Assembly: GCA_944331895.1 (NCBI GenBank)
Contig: CALVIX010000004.1
Location: forward strand, 1-64,000
DNA: 64,000 bases
Source: an uncultured Bacilli bacterium
Lineage (GTDB): Bacteria > Bacillota_I > Bacilli_A > RF39 > UBA660
Reading direction: 5' to 3'
In this document: positions 8,043-16,508 of the stretch, one piece after another
How the letters are laid out: every line of letters begins with the position of its first letter
How positions within the stretch are numbered: the stretch's first letter is position 1
Translations under genes and position numbers: made by a program
The notes under the pieces: generated by a model
Seen by the model: only the letters and a program-made list of their open reading frames with translations
Database searches by the model: none
Told to the model about the DNA's origin: nothing

Positions 8043-8911
8043 GAGAAATTAAATTATATGTAGATAACGAGGAAATATCTTTTGCCATCGATAAACACAA
8101 AATATTATATGGCGAAAACTACTTAAGAAAATATAAAATATTTAGTAAAATTGAAAAATATTTTAAAACAAAAAACGATGATGAAATAAACTCAGAAGAT
8201 GTTTTCCTAGAAGGAGATCCTTTAAATAAAAATGATTTTCTATTTTTAAAGATAGTGTCTAATTTTGACTTTGAAGAAGAATTAAAAATCAATTCCAAAA
8301 CGTTGATTAAAAAATATCTCGAATTAAAATTACAAAACATAGATTATTTGGAAGAGTTAAATACATTAAAAATCATGCTTGAATCTTTAAATAATAATTT
8401 CGTATCTGATAATTTGAATATTGAATGTAACGGAAAAATTATAAATTTTTCGTTTGATGAAATTGACAATAGAGAACTGATAAAATTATTAAATGTAGAT
8501 ATTAGAAATTTAGAATATGACAAAATATCAATTTACGATCTGGATTATCATGATACTATTCTATTACAATTAAATATAGTTGAAAATATAATGAAATTAA
8601 ATGAAAAGCCAATATTTTTGTTAATCGATTGTTATTTAGATGAATATTTATTAAATAAAGTTTTATTGTTAAATTCAAAAGATTCTATTATTTTAATAAA
8701 CACCAATACAAAACATAAAGTAGAACGAGTGGAAGATTATTTGTTGGTTAACAATTATGTATTTGATCTTTTTGATGAAGTGACATTATATCATTTGATG
8801 GATACCATGAATGTTTTCATCAATGATGTTAGTGAATTTAAAAAAATCATTACAGATTATATAAGTGGAAATAATAATTCAAAAGTGATTGAGTTAATGA
8901 ATATTATATGA
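8039..8911 (+). CDS. csn2: Csn2-like type II-A adaptation protein
   Basis: This 290-residue acidic protein starts at an ATG overlapping the cas2 stop. Csn2 proteins form DNA-end-binding rings needed for acquisition in type II-A systems. Its position, between cas2 and the array leader, is the canonical csn2 slot. Fold-level cues agree: an N-terminal strand pair (KLYVDNEEISF), a degenerate P-loop-like ILYGENYLRK near 23-32, a long helical middle, and a hydrophobic IFLLIDCYLDEYLL strand near 190 like the Csn2 C-lobe. There is no true Walker A GxxxxGK[ST]. Sequence similarity to well-known Csn2 groups looks low and the length is intermediate, so it may belong to a divergent subgroup. The call rests largely on position. 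Confidence 0.78.
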   Translation: MREIKLYVDNEEISFAIDKHKILYGENYLRKYKIFSKIEKYFKTKNDDEINSEDVFLEGDPLNKNDFLFLKIVSNFDFEEELKINSKTLIKKYLELKLQNIDYLEELNTLKIMLESLNNNFVSDNLNIECNGKIINFSFDEIDNRELIKLLNVDIRNLEYDKISIYDLDYHDTILLQLNIVENIMKLNEKPIFLLIDCYLDEYLLNKVLLLNSKDSIILINTNTKHKVERVEDYLLVNNYVFDLFDEVTLYHLMDTMNVFINDVSEFKKIITDYISGNNNSKVIELMNII

Positions 8912-8925
8912 TTTAGGCATAATAT

Positions 8926-8954
8926 TTGTAGTTTCAAATCTGATATGATATAAT
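8926..8954 (+). promoter_or_regulatory. CRISPR array leader promoter
   Basis: TTGTAG at 8926-8931, a 17-base spacer and TATAAT at 8949-8954 sit directly before the first repeat at 8964, so transcription should begin at or just before the repeat. The leader between the csn2 stop (8911) and the array is only 52 bases. Confidence 0.85.
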
Positions 8955-8963
8955 CAGTTTGAG

Positions 8964-11290
8964 GTTTTAGTAACCTAAGAATTTTTGCTATGCTAATACT
9001 GAACGAAATAAAGAACGTAGTGAATGAGAGTTTTAGTAACCTAAGAATTTTTGCTATGCTAATACAAAAAATCACGAGAAGATATCGATAGTATTGTTTT
9101 AGTAACCTAAGAATTTTTGCTATGCTAATACGGCACTGGTGTTGGCTCCACTGTATCAGTTGTTTTAGTAACCTAAGAATTTTTGCTATGCTAATACAAC
9201 CTTGTAAACTTACCATGTAACCCCTTTGTTTTAGTAACCTAAGAATTTTTGCTATGCTAATACGGGAAGCGGTAGTACCTAAAAAATATAACCGTTTTAG
9301 TAACCTAAGAATTTTTGCTATGCTAATACTATCAACATTTCTAGCTATATATTCACCTTGTTTTAGTAACCTAAGAATTTTTGCTATGCTAATACTCAAG
9401 ATTGGCTTTCTATCTTGGCAGATAAGTTTTAGTAACCTAAGAATTTTTGCTATGCTAATACATAAGGGGTGAGAATAATGTACAAAGCAATGTTTTAGTA
9501 ACCTAAGAATTTTTGCTATGCTAATACTGTTATTTTCAAATATTCTGCCATTTCTTTGTTTTAGTAACCTAAGAATTTTTGCTATGCTAATACAAAAACA
9601 ATAAAGGAAATAAATACAATATTGTTTTAGTAACCTAAGAATTTTTGCTATGCTAATACCAATAAAGATAAAAGTGTTCCGTCAAGCCCGTTTTAGTAAC
9701 CTAAGAATTTTTGCTATGCTAATACTTTTATATCAAAACAAGTTCATGCTTCGGAGTTTTAGTAACCTAAGAATTTTTGCTATGCTAATACGTAAAAATG
9801 AATTGCTTACTTCTTTACTGCGTTTTAGTAACCTAAGAATTTTTGCTATGCTAATACAACTGATGTTACATTGTTTTCGTATGTACTGTTTTAGTAACCT
9901 AAGAATTTTTGCTATGCTAATACGAATGTATGTTGCTGTATCTTACGCAACTGGTTTTAGTAACCTAAGAATTTTTGCTATGCTAATACATAAGGGGTGA
10001 GAATAATGTACAAAGCAATGTTTTAGTAACCTAAGAATTTTTGCTATGCTAATACTGTTATTTTCAAATATTCTGCCATTTCTTTGTTTTAGTAACCTAA
10101 GAATTTTTGCTATGCTAATACAAAAACAATAAAGGAAATAAATACAATATTGTTTTAGTAACCTAAGAATTTTTGCTATGCTAATACCAATAAAGATAAA
10201 AGTGTTCCGTCAAGCCCGTTTTAGTAACCTAAGAATTTTTGCTATGCTAATACATTCAATGTATTCCATCTTTTCCTCCTCATGTTTTAGTAACCTAAGA
10301 ATTTTTGCTATGCTAATACTATTGTATGTGATTTCTCTCCCTTGAACGAGTTTTAGTAACCTAAGAATTTTTGCTATGCTAATACTATCAACATTTCTAG
10401 CTATATATTCACCTTGTTTTAGTAACCTAAGAATTTTTGCTATGCTAATACTCAAGATTGGCTTTCTATCTTGGCAGATAAGTTTTAGTAACCTAAGAAT
10501 TTTTGCTATGCTAATACTTCTGTTAACAATACCATTTCTAGCTAATTGTTTTAGTAACCTAAGAATTTTTGCTATGCTAATACTTTTAGATAAAGAATTC
10601 GCAGTAGGAGCAGGTTTTAGTAACCTAAGAATTTTTGCTATGCTAATACAGATACCTGCTTTCTTAGCATCTAACACAAGTTTTAGTAACCTAAGAATTT
10701 TTGCTATGCTAATACTATTCATTAGATCTTTATAACCATCATCATGTTTTAGTAACCTAAGAATTTTTGCTATGCTAATACCTAATTCAACAATTACTTT
10801 GTTGTTATCATGTTTTAGTAACCTAAGAATTTTTGCTATGCTAATACGATTAGTTGAGGGTACTGAATATGGTAAATGTTTTAGTAACCTAAGAATTTTT
10901 GCTATGCTAATACAATAACAAACAAAATGGTTTTCCATATTCAGTTTTAGTAACCTAAGAATTTTTGCTATGCTAATACATTTTTTGTTTTACCCCCATT
11001 TTTTTTATAGTTTTAGTAACCTAAGAATTTTTGCTATGCTAATACATGCTATTGTCTCGATGCCACAATCAAACGGTTTTAGTAACCTAAGAATTTTTGC
11101 TATGCTAATACAAAATCTGACTATCTAACAAAAGCAATCGCGTTTTAGTAACCTAAGAATTTTTGCTATGCTAATACGTTAACTCAAATAATAATATGAT
11201 TGAGATGGTTTTAGTAACCTAAGAATTTTTGCTATGCTAATACTTTACTTCTCTCATACATACACTTTTTTGCGTTTTAGTAATCTAAGA
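8964..11290 (+). CRISPR. Type II CRISPR array: 35 full repeats, 35 spacers of 30 bases, one decayed terminal repeat
   Basis: A 36-base repeat beginning GTTTTAGTAACCTAAG and ending TGCTATGCTAATAC recurs every 66 bases from 8964. The 36th unit at 11274 keeps only GTTTTAGTAA-T-CTAAGA before losing identity, marking the leader-distal end. Numbering spacers from the leader, spacers 8-11 are identical to 16-19, and 6-7 are identical to 22-23, leaving 29 distinct spacers. Orientation follows from the leader promoter, the tracrRNA complementarity and the decayed last repeat. Long open frames across the array on both strands are translations of the repeats and are not genes. Confidence 0.99.
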
Positions 11291-11361
11291 TAATATTATA
11301 TAGAAAATATCACAATGAAATATATTAAGTATTGCGCTAAAAATTACAAAGGAGACAAATG

Positions 11362-12228
11362 ATGATAGATTTACATGTGCACACAACGTATTCGGATGGA
11401 ACGGATACTGTCAGACAAATATTAAGAAAAGCAGAAGAATTAAAATTAGAAGTTATTTCTATTACCGATCATAATACTTGTAAAGCGTATTATGAAATGG
11501 AAAAGTTTAATGTGAAAGAAATATATAAAGGAGATATTATAGTAGGATGTGAATTTACTGCTAATTATGATAATAGGCTGATTGAAGTGTTGGGATACAA
11601 TTTTGATTATAGAAAAGTTAGTAAGTATTTACAAAAGAAATATAATTTTCTGCATAATAAGAAAAAATTTAAATATTTTTATAAGGAAGTAAATAACAAG
11701 ATAAAAAGATATGGATTAGAATGTGATTTAAATGTTATTAAACAAGCCAAAAGAGGAAAGATCTTTGAAATAGCTGTTTATGAAGAATTACGGAAGTATG
11801 AAAAAAATAGAAAAATAATTGATGAGAACCTTTGGGATTCTTATAGTGATTATTATAGAAAGGGAATAACTAACTCGAAAAGCAAAATGTTTATAAATAA
11901 AGCCAAATTTTATCCTAGTGTGAAAGAGATTGTAGATCTTATACATGAAAGTGGTGGCGTTGCTTTTTTAGCGCATCCCTATCAATATAAATTTAATGAT
12001 ACAGAAGAATTTTTAGAAAAAATTTATAATGAGAATTCTTTGGATGGAGTAGAGTGTTTTTATACAACTTTTAATGAAGAGCAAACAAACTATCTAATTA
12101 GTTTTGCTAGGGACAATAATCTTTTAATATCAGGAGGAAGTGACTATCACGGTTTAAATAAAAAAGATCATAATTTAGGAATAGGTAGAGGAAATCTTAA
12201 TATAAGTAAAGATATTATAAAGAATTAA
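11362..12228 (+). CDS. PHP-domain phosphoesterase
   Basis: PHP proteins are metal-dependent phosphoesterases acting on nucleotides, RNA ends or histidinol phosphate. This 288-residue protein shows all the usual metal-site motifs: HVH at 5-7, D12 (YSDG), the TDHNT segment near 36-40, the Glu of CEFTA, LAHPYQ, and near the C terminus GGSDYHG. It resembles the TrpH/RNase AM-type stand-alone group, with a longer and more charged middle insertion than usual (roughly residues 90-170). Two ATGs stand in tandem; AAAGGAG at 11348-11354 is four bases from the first and seven from the second, so I take the second. It lies just after the CRISPR array, but no functional link can be shown. Confidence 0.85.
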   Translation: MIDLHVHTTYSDGTDTVRQILRKAEELKLEVISITDHNTCKAYYEMEKFNVKEIYKGDIIVGCEFTANYDNRLIEVLGYNFDYRKVSKYLQKKYNFLHNKKKFKYFYKEVNNKIKRYGLECDLNVIKQAKRGKIFEIAVYEELRKYEKNRKIIDENLWDSYSDYYRKGITNSKSKMFINKAKFYPSVKEIVDLIHESGGVAFLAHPYQYKFNDTEEFLEKIYNENSLDGVECFYTTFNEEQTNYLISFARDNNLLISGGSDYHGLNKKDHNLGIGRGNLNISKDIIKN

Positions 12229-12332
12229 AAATAACGAGAACATCATTAGTAGTTTTAGTTTTTTAAATATTGTTATTTTCTATTTTAATGTTAAAACGCC
12301 ATTTTTCATCTGCCATTTATTATCTCTTATTC

Positions 12333-15300
12333 TTAGATTTTTTCTCCATAGTGCATAGAATACTTAGTGCCAGAGTTGCTATTTTGTTTAGAATCTGATA
12401 TATTGTTTGTGATGGGATTAGCCAACGATGTAGTGAAAGCATTTGCTGATGTACTACGATTTTGGCTAATTCTTTTTATTTGCATTATGTTATATAACAT
12501 TTTTTCATTACCTAATTTGACAGTACCATTACTTTGTGATATATTTTCTTCAGATGTGGAAATACTTGAATCGGGTTCCGTCTTGGACGTATAAGGAAGG
12601 ACATGATTGTCATAACTTACCCCGACAGGTTCTTTCCACATCGTTTTTATTTTTAATGAATTTCCGTGGTCAGGAATAACTTCTACAACATATGATTTAT
12701 TTTGATCATATGCTTTTATATATCTTATAGAGTTGTTTGTGTTTCCTGCCCGATCTATATTGGAAGAACCTTTTATAATATTATCTGGATCTTTAATAAT
12801 CTCTGGTATTTTTATAATATCTTCCTTTGTCAAATCCAATTGTTTTCCGTTAGTCATCTTGGTATCGTTTCCGTGCCGATTTAACATATGCCTAATATCA
12901 TTATCAGTTAAAACATGTCTTTTGTTAGATACATCTATTCCAAAAAATCTTTTTACTTTTCTTACAACTGTATTATTGGCTTTACCTAAATAAATTTTTC
13001 GCTTGGATGATTTATTATTTATAGCATTTAAAACATTTGCTTCTAATTTTTCTGAAATAGAATATTTGGGGATGTTTGTTTGATTAAATGCATCTACGAG
13101 AGCGACCCCATTATTGTGATCATTCAACTTTAACTGTGACAACGTATGTCCTGTTCCTTCTGTTTGGAAATTTTGATCTACGAAGTTTTGCCATTTATTA
13201 TTACTTTGTGAATATCTTATATCTTCGGTATTTGTTGGGTTAAGATTATCTACATTTTTAATTTGATGAGGATAAAAAGCTACATATTGATTATTTTTCT
13301 CTCCAAGAGTTTGAGAATCGTAAAGAGTATTTTTAATGATAATACCATCATAGCCTTCTTTTTTTAATTTATCGATATATTTTTGCATTATTTCGTTTTC
13401 ATTTTCTAAAAATACTCCAGTTCCTCCCACATTGGCATCATAAATATCCTTGCCAGACAAAGAATATATATCTCCTCTAAATTGTTCATAAGAATCTGTT
13501 AATGCTAAATTTTGCTTTTTTCTATATAAATCATTTAACTGTTGAGAAATATTTGCATATTCTTTGACATCTTTTAAATATTGATTAGAATCTTTTGTAA
13601 AAGTCATATCTTTTATTATTTCTAATAAATCATTATCAGTATAATTAGAATATTTACTGTTAACCATCCCTACAATTTTCGTAAATTCGTTATCATTCCT
13701 ACCGAAATAATCAATATAATATTTGTTATCGAATATTTTCTTCTTTTCTTCCAGTTGTTTAATTTTGTTGTCTACTTTTTTTGTTTTGTTGCTATTATCA
13801 ATATCATTATATATTTTAGGATTTTTAATATTCAAATACACTTCCATAGCACGTGAAGTATCATTTTTGCCATACCATACACTGTCAGCAAATTTTCTTG
13901 CACCTTCGGAACTTTCAGTAAACCAAAAACCGGCTTTTGCTTGTTTAGAGCTTGAACCCGACTTATTTATATCAAAAACAGTAAAATCGTTACGAGTTCC
14001 ATGATATAAAACTTTTAAATTTCCGTTTTCGTCTCTTACTTTACTATCTTTGAAAAATTCTTGCTGTTTTTTTGATAATTTTCTTCCCTGATTATCAGTA
14101 TTAGATAAAGAATATTTAGTATCTTGACCAGTATCACTTACAAGATAATTTGAAACATCCAAAGATTCCTTTCCGTTAAGATGTATTTTAACGTCAGCGT
14201 TATCAGAAAATATGTCATCTAATAAAAGCTTTTCAACAGGTATTTTGAATTTCAGTTTTACTTGTCCTCTATCCGATGCTTGCTGCGCTTCTTTTGAAGT
14301 AGAAAAAAACACGTCTCGTTCTTTCGAAATCATTTTTCCAGATTGTTGTATCTTTTTCGCGTTTTCCTCACTTGTTTGATGATAAACTGTAACATAACCA
14401 TTTTTGTCAACTTCTGCATTAACATCTTTTAATTCTTTTATTAGATCTTGAGCATCTAATAATTCATCACCACTTACTCTATCCTCTAGTGATTGTATTT
14501 TACTTTTAGTAAAAGAAAAAGAACTATTATCTAGTTCTTCTATTCCACCCATCTGATGTGGTCGTATAGCCTTTTTAGAGCTCTCCAAATTTTCTTCAGC
14601 ATCTCGGTCTCCTTTTAAATAATTATACCACTTTGTATCTTCCTTTGTATATAGTTTTTTCTTCGATTGCTTATTGTATATTTGCGTATATGACGGAGTT
14701 GCAAGTCTTTCTTCAAAATTAAGATTCTTTCTTTGCGATGTTTCTCTTGCCTCCGTCTCTCCAAAATTGTTTCTATATCTGTCATATGAGTTTTCTTTGT
14801 ATTGTGTCGTTCCACCTTGAAACTTTTCTTTCCTTTGGACCTTATGCTGGATTTCGTGCAGTAGTGTTCTTTCTATTTGTGAATCATTCCCTACCAAATT
14901 ATTGTTTATATATATATTTCCAGTCAACTTGTCTGTTTTACCTCTCGTCGTTTCTGGTAATTTAGAAAATTTGACGTTTGTATTTTTCAAATATGGATAC
15001 GCTTTATACAAAATATTATGATCTAATAATTCTTCTAGTTTATAATTAGTAGATAATTTAGGAGAAATTTTTAATTTTGCAGATTTATCACTAATTTCGA
15101 ACTTCCAATCACCATTGATATCTTTATACCATCCAGTTTCTTTTCTGATTTTATCCTTTAAAGCGTCATGTTTTTCCATTTTTATAGCTTCTTTATAATT
15201 TTTAGAAAATTCTTTTGTGTTAAATGTTTTATCTAATTGCTTAGCAGCTCTACGACCTGTAATCATAAATCGAATCTTCGCATCAAAATTAACATTTTCA

Positions 15301-15347
15301 CTTCTATAAGCACTATCAAACTTGTTTTTTACGTCTTTCCAAAACAA
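12333..15347 (-). CDS. Phage-type large polyvalent protein with protease, two ADP-ribosyltransferase-like and C-terminal nuclease-like domains; 5' end broken
   Basis: Regions visible over 1004 codons: HEIQH at 164-168, a zinc metallopeptidase-type motif; a small ADP-ribosyltransferase-like domain at 317-380 (VYHQTS, FFSTS); a larger ART-PolyVal-like domain at 447-700 (YHGTRNDF, GFWFTES, GYDGIIIKN, then an FYPHQIKNVDN end); and at 805-905 a MuF-C/Barnase-EndoU-RelE-type nuclease-like domain (HVLTDNDIRHMLNRHG, a later DIIKIPEII). Short [KR]YS-x motifs recur between domains. Such proteins are carried by phages and mobile elements of Bacillota and are thought to be injected or to modify the host. 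The open frame has only a TTG and no SD; a frameshift just upstream suggests a 5'-truncated gene. Domain names are from memory of families. Confidence 0.7.
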   Translation of the reverse strand: MFWKDVKNKFDSAYRSENVNFDAKIRFMITGRRAAKQLDKTFNTKEFSKNYKEAIKMEKHDALKDKIRKETGWYKDINGDWKFEISDKSAKLKISPKLSTNYKLEELLDHNILYKAYPYLKNTNVKFSKLPETTRGKTDKLTGNIYINNNLVGNDSQIERTLLHEIQHKVQRKEKFQGGTTQYKENSYDRYRNNFGETEARETSQRKNLNFEERLATPSYTQIYNKQSKKKLYTKEDTKWYNYLKGDRDAEENLESSKKAIRPHQMGGIEELDNSSFSFTKSKIQSLEDRVSGDELLDAQDLIKELKDVNAEVDKNGYVTVYHQTSEENAKKIQQSGKMISKERDVFFSTSKEAQQASDRGQVKLKFKIPVEKLLLDDIFSDNADVKIHLNGKESLDVSNYLVSDTGQDTKYSLSNTDNQGRKLSKKQQEFFKDSKVRDENGNLKVLYHGTRNDFTVFDINKSGSSSKQAKAGFWFTESSEGARKFADSVWYGKNDTSRAMEVYLNIKNPKIYNDIDNSNKTKKVDNKIKQLEEKKKIFDNKYYIDYFGRNDNEFTKIVGMVNSKYSNYTDNDLLEIIKDMTFTKDSNQYLKDVKEYANISQQLNDLYRKKQNLALTDSYEQFRGDIYSLSGKDIYDANVGGTGVFLENENEIMQKYIDKLKKEGYDGIIIKNTLYDSQTLGEKNNQYVAFYPHQIKNVDNLNPTNTEDIRYSQSNNKWQNFVDQNFQTEGTGHTLSQLKLNDHNNGVALVDAFNQTNIPKYSISEKLEANVLNAINNKSSKRKIYLGKANNTVVRKVKRFFGIDVSNKRHVLTDNDIRHMLNRHGNDTKMTNGKQLDLTKEDIIKIPEIIKDPDNIIKGSSNIDRAGNTNNSIRYIKAYDQNKSYVVEVIPDHGNSLKIKTMWKEPVGVSYDNHVLPYTSKTEPDSSISTSEENISQSNGTVKLGNEKMLYNIMQIKRISQNRSTSANAFTTSLANPITNNISDSKQNSNSGTKYSMHYGEKI

Positions 15348-15480
15348 TTTTTCGCATATTCATTATATAATAGCCCGCCTTGATTGGTATATAATGTCAT
15401 CACCCTAACTACTTTGGTCATCCTTCTTCTCTTATTTTTACCAATTTCGATAAGATTTAGTAGTCTTTTCTTTATGTTGG
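15348..15480 (-). pseudogene. Decayed junction: frameshifted 5' part of the polyvalent gene fused to a relic copy of the 15913-16404 gene
   Basis: On the minus strand, about 15355-15410 reads LYTNQGGLLYNEYAKN in a frame shifted from the downstream polyvalent frame (which resumes with FWKDVKNKF), so a frameshift separates them. About 15397-15475 is a degenerate copy of 16191-16286: it translates KEKTTKSYRNW, then stops, versus KEKTTKSYQNW in the intact gene. Both observations show rearrangement and decay. Confidence 0.7.
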
Positions 15481-15491
15481 ACATAATAAAA

Positions 15492-15509
15492 GAACGTATT
15501 TCTACGTCC
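15492..15509 (-). terminator. Hairpin terminator on the minus strand in the decayed region
   Basis: On the minus strand GGACGTA-GAAA-TACGTTC is followed by TTTTATT. It has a GAAA tetraloop and a 7-bp stem with one G-T pair. Confidence 0.6.
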
Positions 15510-15564
15510 TATGGTGCCTTTACAAGCACTGTACCGATAACGTCTCAAATTTTTTCGTTACCAG

Positions 15565-15587
15565 TACACTACCTATAAAGTAGTGTA
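15565..15587. repeat. Inverted repeat, 8-bp arms
   Basis: TACACTAC (15565-15572) and GTAGTGTA (15580-15587) are perfect inverted arms with a 7-base loop and lie next to a minus-strand terminator. This could be part of a terminator cluster or a remnant of element ends. Confidence 0.5.
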
Positions 15588-15590
15588 TAA

Positions 15591-15615
15591 TAAAAGCACT
15601 CTATTTTTAAGTGCT
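15591..15615 (-). terminator. Terminator of the 15607-16404 gene pair
   Basis: On the minus strand AGCACT pairs with AGTGCT across the TAA stop of the upstream gene and is followed by TTTTA. The stem overlaps the stop codon. Confidence 0.7.
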
Positions 15616-15909
15616 AATTTTATCAAATAATTTTTGTAATCCATCGTCGTAAATTTCTACTGGTTCCCATCTTCCGCCTTCAGAACTGCCATCTAAAGGT
15701 CTAGGACTTGTAACAGAATAGCAATAATCTTCATCACTATCATCTACTATTTGAACCCAACCTTGTTCATCATATCCTACACAATTATAGATTTTATTGT
15801 TTGTTAAAGAAACAGCACCAAAAGATTTGCCAACATATTTTAATTTGCCAAATAATTTCATGTCTTTATAATAATCGTTTTCTGTCTGATAAACTTTTAT
15901 TGTTTTCAT
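15607..15909 (-). CDS. Small phage-associated SH3-like protein
   Basis: This 100-residue soluble protein contains YVGKSFGAVSLTNNKIYNC followed by VQIVDDSDEDYCYS and a Pro-rich tail. The pattern (sFG...L.nnkiY.c...w.riVDDsgedYlYs) is one I recall from small proteins encoded beside MuF/minor-head genes in Bacillota phages, and it looks like an SH3-type beta barrel. It starts four bases after the stop of the 163-residue gene, so the two are cotranscribed. Proximity to an effector-like polyvalent protein makes an immunity role possible, but nothing in the sequence proves it. There is no signal peptide or membrane segment. Confidence 0.55.
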   Translation of the reverse strand: MKTIKVYQTENDYYKDMKLFGKLKYVGKSFGAVSLTNNKIYNCVGYDEQGWVQIVDDSDEDYCYSVTSPRPLDGSSEGGRWEPVEIYDDGLQKLFDKIST

Positions 15910-15912
15910 GTT

Positions 15913-16404
15913 TTATTTCCTCTCTTTCGGTTTATTCTTTAATTTTGCTTCTAATTGTAGGCCATTAGCTTCATACCAATGTATTTCGTAGTCATAGTAT
16001 TTTCCTTGAACTACCCCAACTTTTTTATTTAATTCTGTGGCATTGACATTATATTTTTCTGCTATTTTATATCTATCTCTAATATTTGTCGAACTATCTT
16101 TTCCTGCTATTACACGAACATTGGTAATGGTTGTATTCGAAGGAACAATGCCTTGCATACCCATTATATCATAATCTACCTTATTTTGTAATATAACGTC
16201 ATCACTCTTAACTACTTTTGGTAATTTTTTCTTTTCTTCTTGTTTCTTCCAATTTTGATAAGATTTAGTAGTCTTTTCTTTTGCTTTAGGACTTAACGAT
16301 GCACTACCAATCCACTCATTTGCTGTTATTCTAGTTCTACCAGTTTTATCTAAAAATTCTAAATATTCTTTTCTAGTATTACTTAGACTCAACTGTTGAG
16401 ACAT
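15913..16404 (-). CDS. Phage MuF/minor-head C-terminal-like protein
   Basis: This 163-residue protein has a lysine-rich N-terminal half, with the KTTKSYQNWKKQEEKKK segment, and a C-terminal domain with GIVPSNTTITNVRVIAGKD, IRDRYKIAEKYN, KKVGVVQGKYYDYEIHWYE and LEAKLK. I recall this C-terminal pattern (VIAG...IRD...KYGG...W.KK.G...Y..D.HWYE..G) at the ends of phage head-morphogenesis proteins. Here it stands alone, as a gene fragment or small effector. Its SD (GAGGTG) lies in the 3' arm of a hairpin directly before the ATG. A decayed second copy of its middle lies at about 15397-15475. It probably derives from a prophage. Confidence 0.5.
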   Translation of the reverse strand: MSQQLSLSNTRKEYLEFLDKTGRTRITANEWIGSASLSPKAKEKTTKSYQNWKKQEEKKKLPKVVKSDDVILQNKVDYDIMGMQGIVPSNTTITNVRVIAGKDSSTNIRDRYKIAEKYNVNATELNKKVGVVQGKYYDYEIHWYEANGLQLEAKLKNKPKERK

Positions 16405-16411
16405 ATAAAAA

Positions 16412-16427
16412 GCACCTCGCTTGGTGC
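16412..16427 (-). promoter_or_regulatory. Hairpin covering the ribosome-binding site of the 16404 gene
   Basis: On the minus strand GCACC-AAGCGA-GGTGC is followed by a T-run and then ATATG. The 3' arm contains the SD GAGGTG, so the stem would either hide the SD or end transcription just before the start codon. Confidence 0.5.
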
Positions 16428-16508
16428 CAATTTAAAAATTCTAAATAATTGTATTCATAATGAATAACAGTAAGGTTGTATGTATGGTAAGAAGATATAT
16501 TAAGAATC

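Noticed and set aside
8857-10938. Several open frames of 70-240 residues inside the CRISPR array, full of repeated ISIAKILRLLK or FSNLRIFAMLI
   Set aside because: They are translations of the 36-base repeats on either strand; the period is 66 bases, which keeps frame, so long frames arise by chance.
9000-11273. Self-targeting spacers against this window
   Set aside because: By eye no spacer matched elsewhere in the window; I could not search exhaustively, so this is not proof of absence.
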